A stretch of 64,000 nt of DNA from Solanum dulcamara (lineage: Eukaryota > Streptophyta > Magnoliopsida > Solanales > Solanaceae): assembly GCF_947179165.1 (NCBI RefSeq), contig NC_077240.1, positions 60,299,501-60,363,500 of the forward strand, in the 5' to 3' direction. Both the position numbers and the translations under genes were made by a program. Each line of letters opens with the position of its first letter. The first letter of the stretch is position 1. The notes beneath the pieces are model-generated. The model saw only the letters and a program-made list of their open reading frames with translations, was not told where the DNA came from and did not search any database. Below are positions 61,270-64,000 of this stretch, piece by piece.

Positions 61270-61643
61270 CCATAGTAGTTGTAGTTCTTTTCATTGTTTA
61301 TTGCCTTTTGATTTCTGCATTGTATTGCTGTTTATAGTTGTGGCGCCGTTGTACTTTGACTGTCTTATCTATCTTATCTTATCTTATTTATTTATTTATT
61401 TATTGTAGTTATGCCTCTTTCTTCCCGTACCACTCTACCACGACTTTTCCTTTTGCTATTCCTGTTTTCATCTTGTTTTCTATATGTTTGCCCCTATCTG
61501 ACCTTTTATCTTGTCCTCTCTTAAAGTCGAGGGTCTTTCGGAAATAGCCGCCCTACCTTTCAAGGTGGGGGTTAGGTCTGCGTACACTCTACCCTCCCCA
61601 GACCCCACATTATGGGATTATACTGGGTTTGTTGTTGTTATTG
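61270..61643 (+). mobile_element. RTE-type LINE 3' end or TS-type SINE tail
   Basis: The stretch 61535-61643 (tcggaaatagccgcccta, ggtctgcgtacactctaccctccccagacccc, tgggattatactggg, then gttgttgtt) is the well-known Solanaceae tail shared by RTE LINEs and the TS SINE, ending in GTT repeats. Upstream, CTTAT/TTTA repeats (61363-61405) and pyrimidine-rich DNA fit a 3' UTR. The 5' limit is estimated. It interrupts the copia relic. Confidence 0.75.
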
Positions 61644-61910
61644 GCAATTTGAGATATAATGTGATAAAGATGTTGTTGTGAGATGAAATTATTTATGTAA
61701 ATTATGGATAGTCAGAGATGAATTTGATCAATTCATAGATCAAAATAAACATCGAGGGGAGTAAGACTTTAGTTTATTTGAGAAGATCAACAATGATGGT
61801 AACTCAACCTAGTGATTGGAGATCCCATGAATTAGGTTCATATGGATAATAACAAGTCATTAGTTGATGAAGTAAGCACTATAAAATTATGTCTCTCTTA
61901 TGATGTGTGA
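61644..61910 (+). pseudogene. Ty1/copia 3' end relic after the RTE tail
   Basis: ggtaactcaacctagtgattggagatccc and ttaggttcatatgg are familiar from the 3' region of Solanaceae copia elements just before the LTR. No open frame remains. Confidence 0.5.
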
Positions 61911-62872
61911 ATATAGTGCAATAATTTGCAAGGCAAAGTGAGGTCGAGTTAAATTCTTAATTCAAATCATATCCTTTATAGGTGGTGTATTATTCTACAG
62001 AATACACTTGTGAATGGACTTATATGAGTGTGGAGTTGTGCCACTTTTATGAAATTGTGACAAATTTCTAGAGCATTTATGAATACCAAGACACGCACAT
62101 GGCCTCTTAGCATAAAACTGCGTTAACAATAAAAATTGTACGAGCATAATGTGATAAAATAAGGTACCGGACTTACAAAAGAATCTTGGTTCATAGAAGT
62201 TCTAAACTTCACCAATGGTTCTGTAAGTTTAATTTTTTTTAATCTAGATCTGGTTCATTATCTACGAGACACCATATTTGACGCATTGTACTCATATTTG
62301 TGAAAACTCAGCAAAACTTTTTTTTTAATCCTTAATGTCCCTTTTGAGATATTTAGAGGATTGTTAGAAAAAATTAAGTGTATCTCAAAAGGATAGTGTT
62401 ATCCTTAGCTTGACTCTGAATAAGTCCAGATTCATTCTCTAGATATCAATTTGAAAGAATTGTCTACATTCTACCATTAATGTGTCATAACAACATCTAT
62501 TAACCCTCATTTCTAGCCGTTATTAGCCGTTATTTGAATTATGATAATATTTATCCATCCCATTATTAATATTGAACAGTAATTATTTATTACTATCCCT
62601 ATGGTCAATATTAGTAGTAACAGATTCTTTTCTTTTTGAATAGCCTTTAATCCTCTTTATATGCCTTTAATCTGCTCATTGGCACCAAGCTTTCTAATGA
62701 GAAGTTTTCTATATAAATATTCATTCAAGTTCCTCTCCTGGATGATTGATAAAAAAAATGAAGAACACATAAAATTTATTGGTCTTATGAGATGAGAGAT
62801 TCCTTCCTTCTATATTCTATTGTGTCGGGTTTTCTTTTCTAATTAATCGTTTTTAGATTCTGGCTCCTATAC
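61911..62872 (+). other. AT-rich DNA, possible copia LTR relic
   Basis: gattgttagaaaaaatt at about 62360 could be a PPT-LTR junction (TGTTAG start), and tctatataaatattc at 62709-62723 could be its TATA box. The hairpin aaggatagtgttatcctt is at 62388-62405. No second LTR is visible, so this stays tentative. Confidence 0.35.
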
Positions 62873-63290
62873 TATAACACCCCTCAAAATTTTTTCCTAA
62901 AATTCGGACCCTTCTTGTATACGGGTAGGGTCGAACCCGAGTATTGAGGAGCGTATGCATGAGCTAGGATGAGTCCCCGAGAAATTTAAGGATATTGGAG
63001 GTGATGTGGGGTCACAAGGGGGCCCCTAGGACCAAATCAAATCCAAAAAATTCGTCGTGGCTAAGTTTGAGGAGGAGTTCGCATAAAGGGTTGACTTCTA
63101 ACGACCCTATCTTTTGAAAGACGACAATCTGGGTGGCCCACGATCCATCAAATTAAAGGTCGTCGAGTCTTCTTTTCAACGCCACCAAGAATGTAACTTT
63201 TGGAGTTCGGAGTCAAAAGATATGTCAATCCTGAGATGAACTAGCACAGCAGGGATTTTTAGGCCTGGGGTTCAACTACTGGAAATCTGG

Positions 63291-63590
63291 GCTTGGCGCC
63301 GCAGTGGCGCGACGCGCCACTATCGCACCAGGAACAAGCCTCAGTAGTTTGGCCCCTGGCGCGGCGCGCCACTACGAGGTGTGCAGGGTTTTCAAGCCAA
63401 TTTCCAGAACCCAGAAAGATTTGGCCTTGGCGCTGTAAGGGCGCGACGCGCCACTATCGCGCCAAAAACATGCCTCAGTAGTTTGGTCCTTGGCGCGGCG
63501 CGCCACTAAAAGCTGTGCAGGTTTTTAGGCGTAATCGGCCTGGCGCTGCACTGGCGCGACGCACCACTATCTCGCCAGGAGCATTTTAGC
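63291..63590 (+). repeat. GC-rich palindromic tandem repeat in LTR U3
   Basis: Two and a half units of 133 and 115 bp starting at about 63293, 63426 and 63541, each with ttggcgc-g, ggcgcgacgcgccacta and a second ggcgcgcc palindrome. It stands out sharply from the AT-rich surroundings. One and a half units are present in the related LTR at 40590-40745. Confidence 0.9.
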
Positions 63591-63638
63591 GTATTTTCAG
63601 AACTTTTTGAGAAGGGGCAATTTGGGAACTTACCCAAA

Positions 63639-63650
63639 TTATATATGTAT
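63639..63650 (+). promoter_or_regulatory. Predicted LTR TATA box
   Basis: ttatatatgtat, followed about 40 bp later by a pyrimidine-rich leader with agccctag. The related LTR has catatatacac at 40799 at the same relative place. Start site not determined. Confidence 0.55.
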
Positions 63651-64000
63651 CACCCTAGTCCATTTTGGGATCACAATTTTCAGCCCCACTCTCTCTCTAG
63701 AAAAGCCCTAGAAATCCCTCTCTCTTCTTCTTCTTTTTCTCCATTTCCAACAAGAAGAGTTCCAAGAGCATCAAGATTCGAGTTCTCCATTGAAGACCCA
63801 ACACCAAGGTTTTCTTCAAGTCTTCACTAAGGTATGTAAGGCTAACCTAAAATATGTATTGAGTTCTTCCATATGCTCATAGATGTGTTGGTTAGGAGTT
63901 GTGAAAGAGTTGCACCTTCTAGGAAGGTTTCCTTGAAAGTTTTCCCTAAACTATAGAATGTTTTTAGATACTAATGGTTGATTGATGATTTTAATGACTT

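Larger units (their letters stand above)
62873..64000 (+). repeat. LTR of the B/F superfamily, cut by the window edge
   Basis: Starts tataacacccctc, as does the LTR at 40168. GC-rich palindromic repeats at 63291-63590, TATA-like ttatatatgtat at 63639-63650, CT-rich leader 63680-63750, donor-like AAGGTATGTAAGG at 63829-63841. Orientation is plus. Possible left TSD tatac at 62868-62872; the partner lies outside. Confidence 0.85.

Overview
This 64 kb window looks like heterochromatic nuclear DNA of a flowering plant, most probably a Solanaceae species with a large, retrotransposon-rich genome (pepper, tomato, potato, tobacco or eggplant type). The evidence is the dominance of chromodomain-carrying Ty3/gypsy elements (chromovirus, Tekay/Del type) with 2-3 kb LTRs and tRNA-iMet primer sites, plus an RTE/TS-SINE-type 3' tail with the (GTT)n end typical of Solanaceae. 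The species call is inference. I see no intact host gene, no tRNA or rRNA and no prokaryotic feature.

Layout. 1-4357: gag, leader and 5' LTR of a minus-strand element A' that runs off the left edge. 1638-12279: a full minus-strand element A that shares the 1638-4357 LTR with A', so the order is internal-LTR-internal-LTR. 12282-12763 and 22581-~22665: the 3' end of a Ty1/copia element, split by element B. 12764-22575: element B (minus), with a perfect PBS, a 5-bp TSD and a non-coding interior (LARD-like), which itself holds a solo LTR (15956-18040) with a 5-bp TSD. ~22666-26587: low-copy-looking AT-rich DNA with exon-like fragments of an unrecognised gene. 26588-~32300: element F (minus), 5'-truncated in protease. 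32620-57572: element D (plus), the oldest host here, broken by element C (35525-45834, TSD GGTAG) and by element E (46764-54062, TSD GTTTC). C contains a further 3.2 kb LTR insertion (40168-43383). 57573-62872: AT-rich DNA with a decayed copia copy interrupted by a MULE-like MITE (about 59547-60461) and an RTE-type 3' tail. 62873-64000: the start of another LTR, cut by the right edge.

All coding regions are decayed. Stops fall often at former Gln (CAG/CAA) and Trp (TGG) codons, as expected from cytosine methylation and deamination. The nesting gives a relative clock: D before C before the LTR inside C; D before E; copia before B before the solo LTR in B.

The most interesting signals are not genes but shared modules. 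A splice-donor-like motif (AGGTATGTRAGG or GGGTAAGTG) recurs at a similar place in every LTR family. A short leader motif around AAGACTCTACTAGACAC lies next to the PBS in A', A, B, C and E, whose LTRs differ. Family-specific clusters of short palindromes sit just upstream of the inferred start region. About 40-bp minisatellites occupy equivalent positions in the D and E LTRs. I did not find a clearly new multi-gene system; the window is best read as a layered retrotransposon archive.
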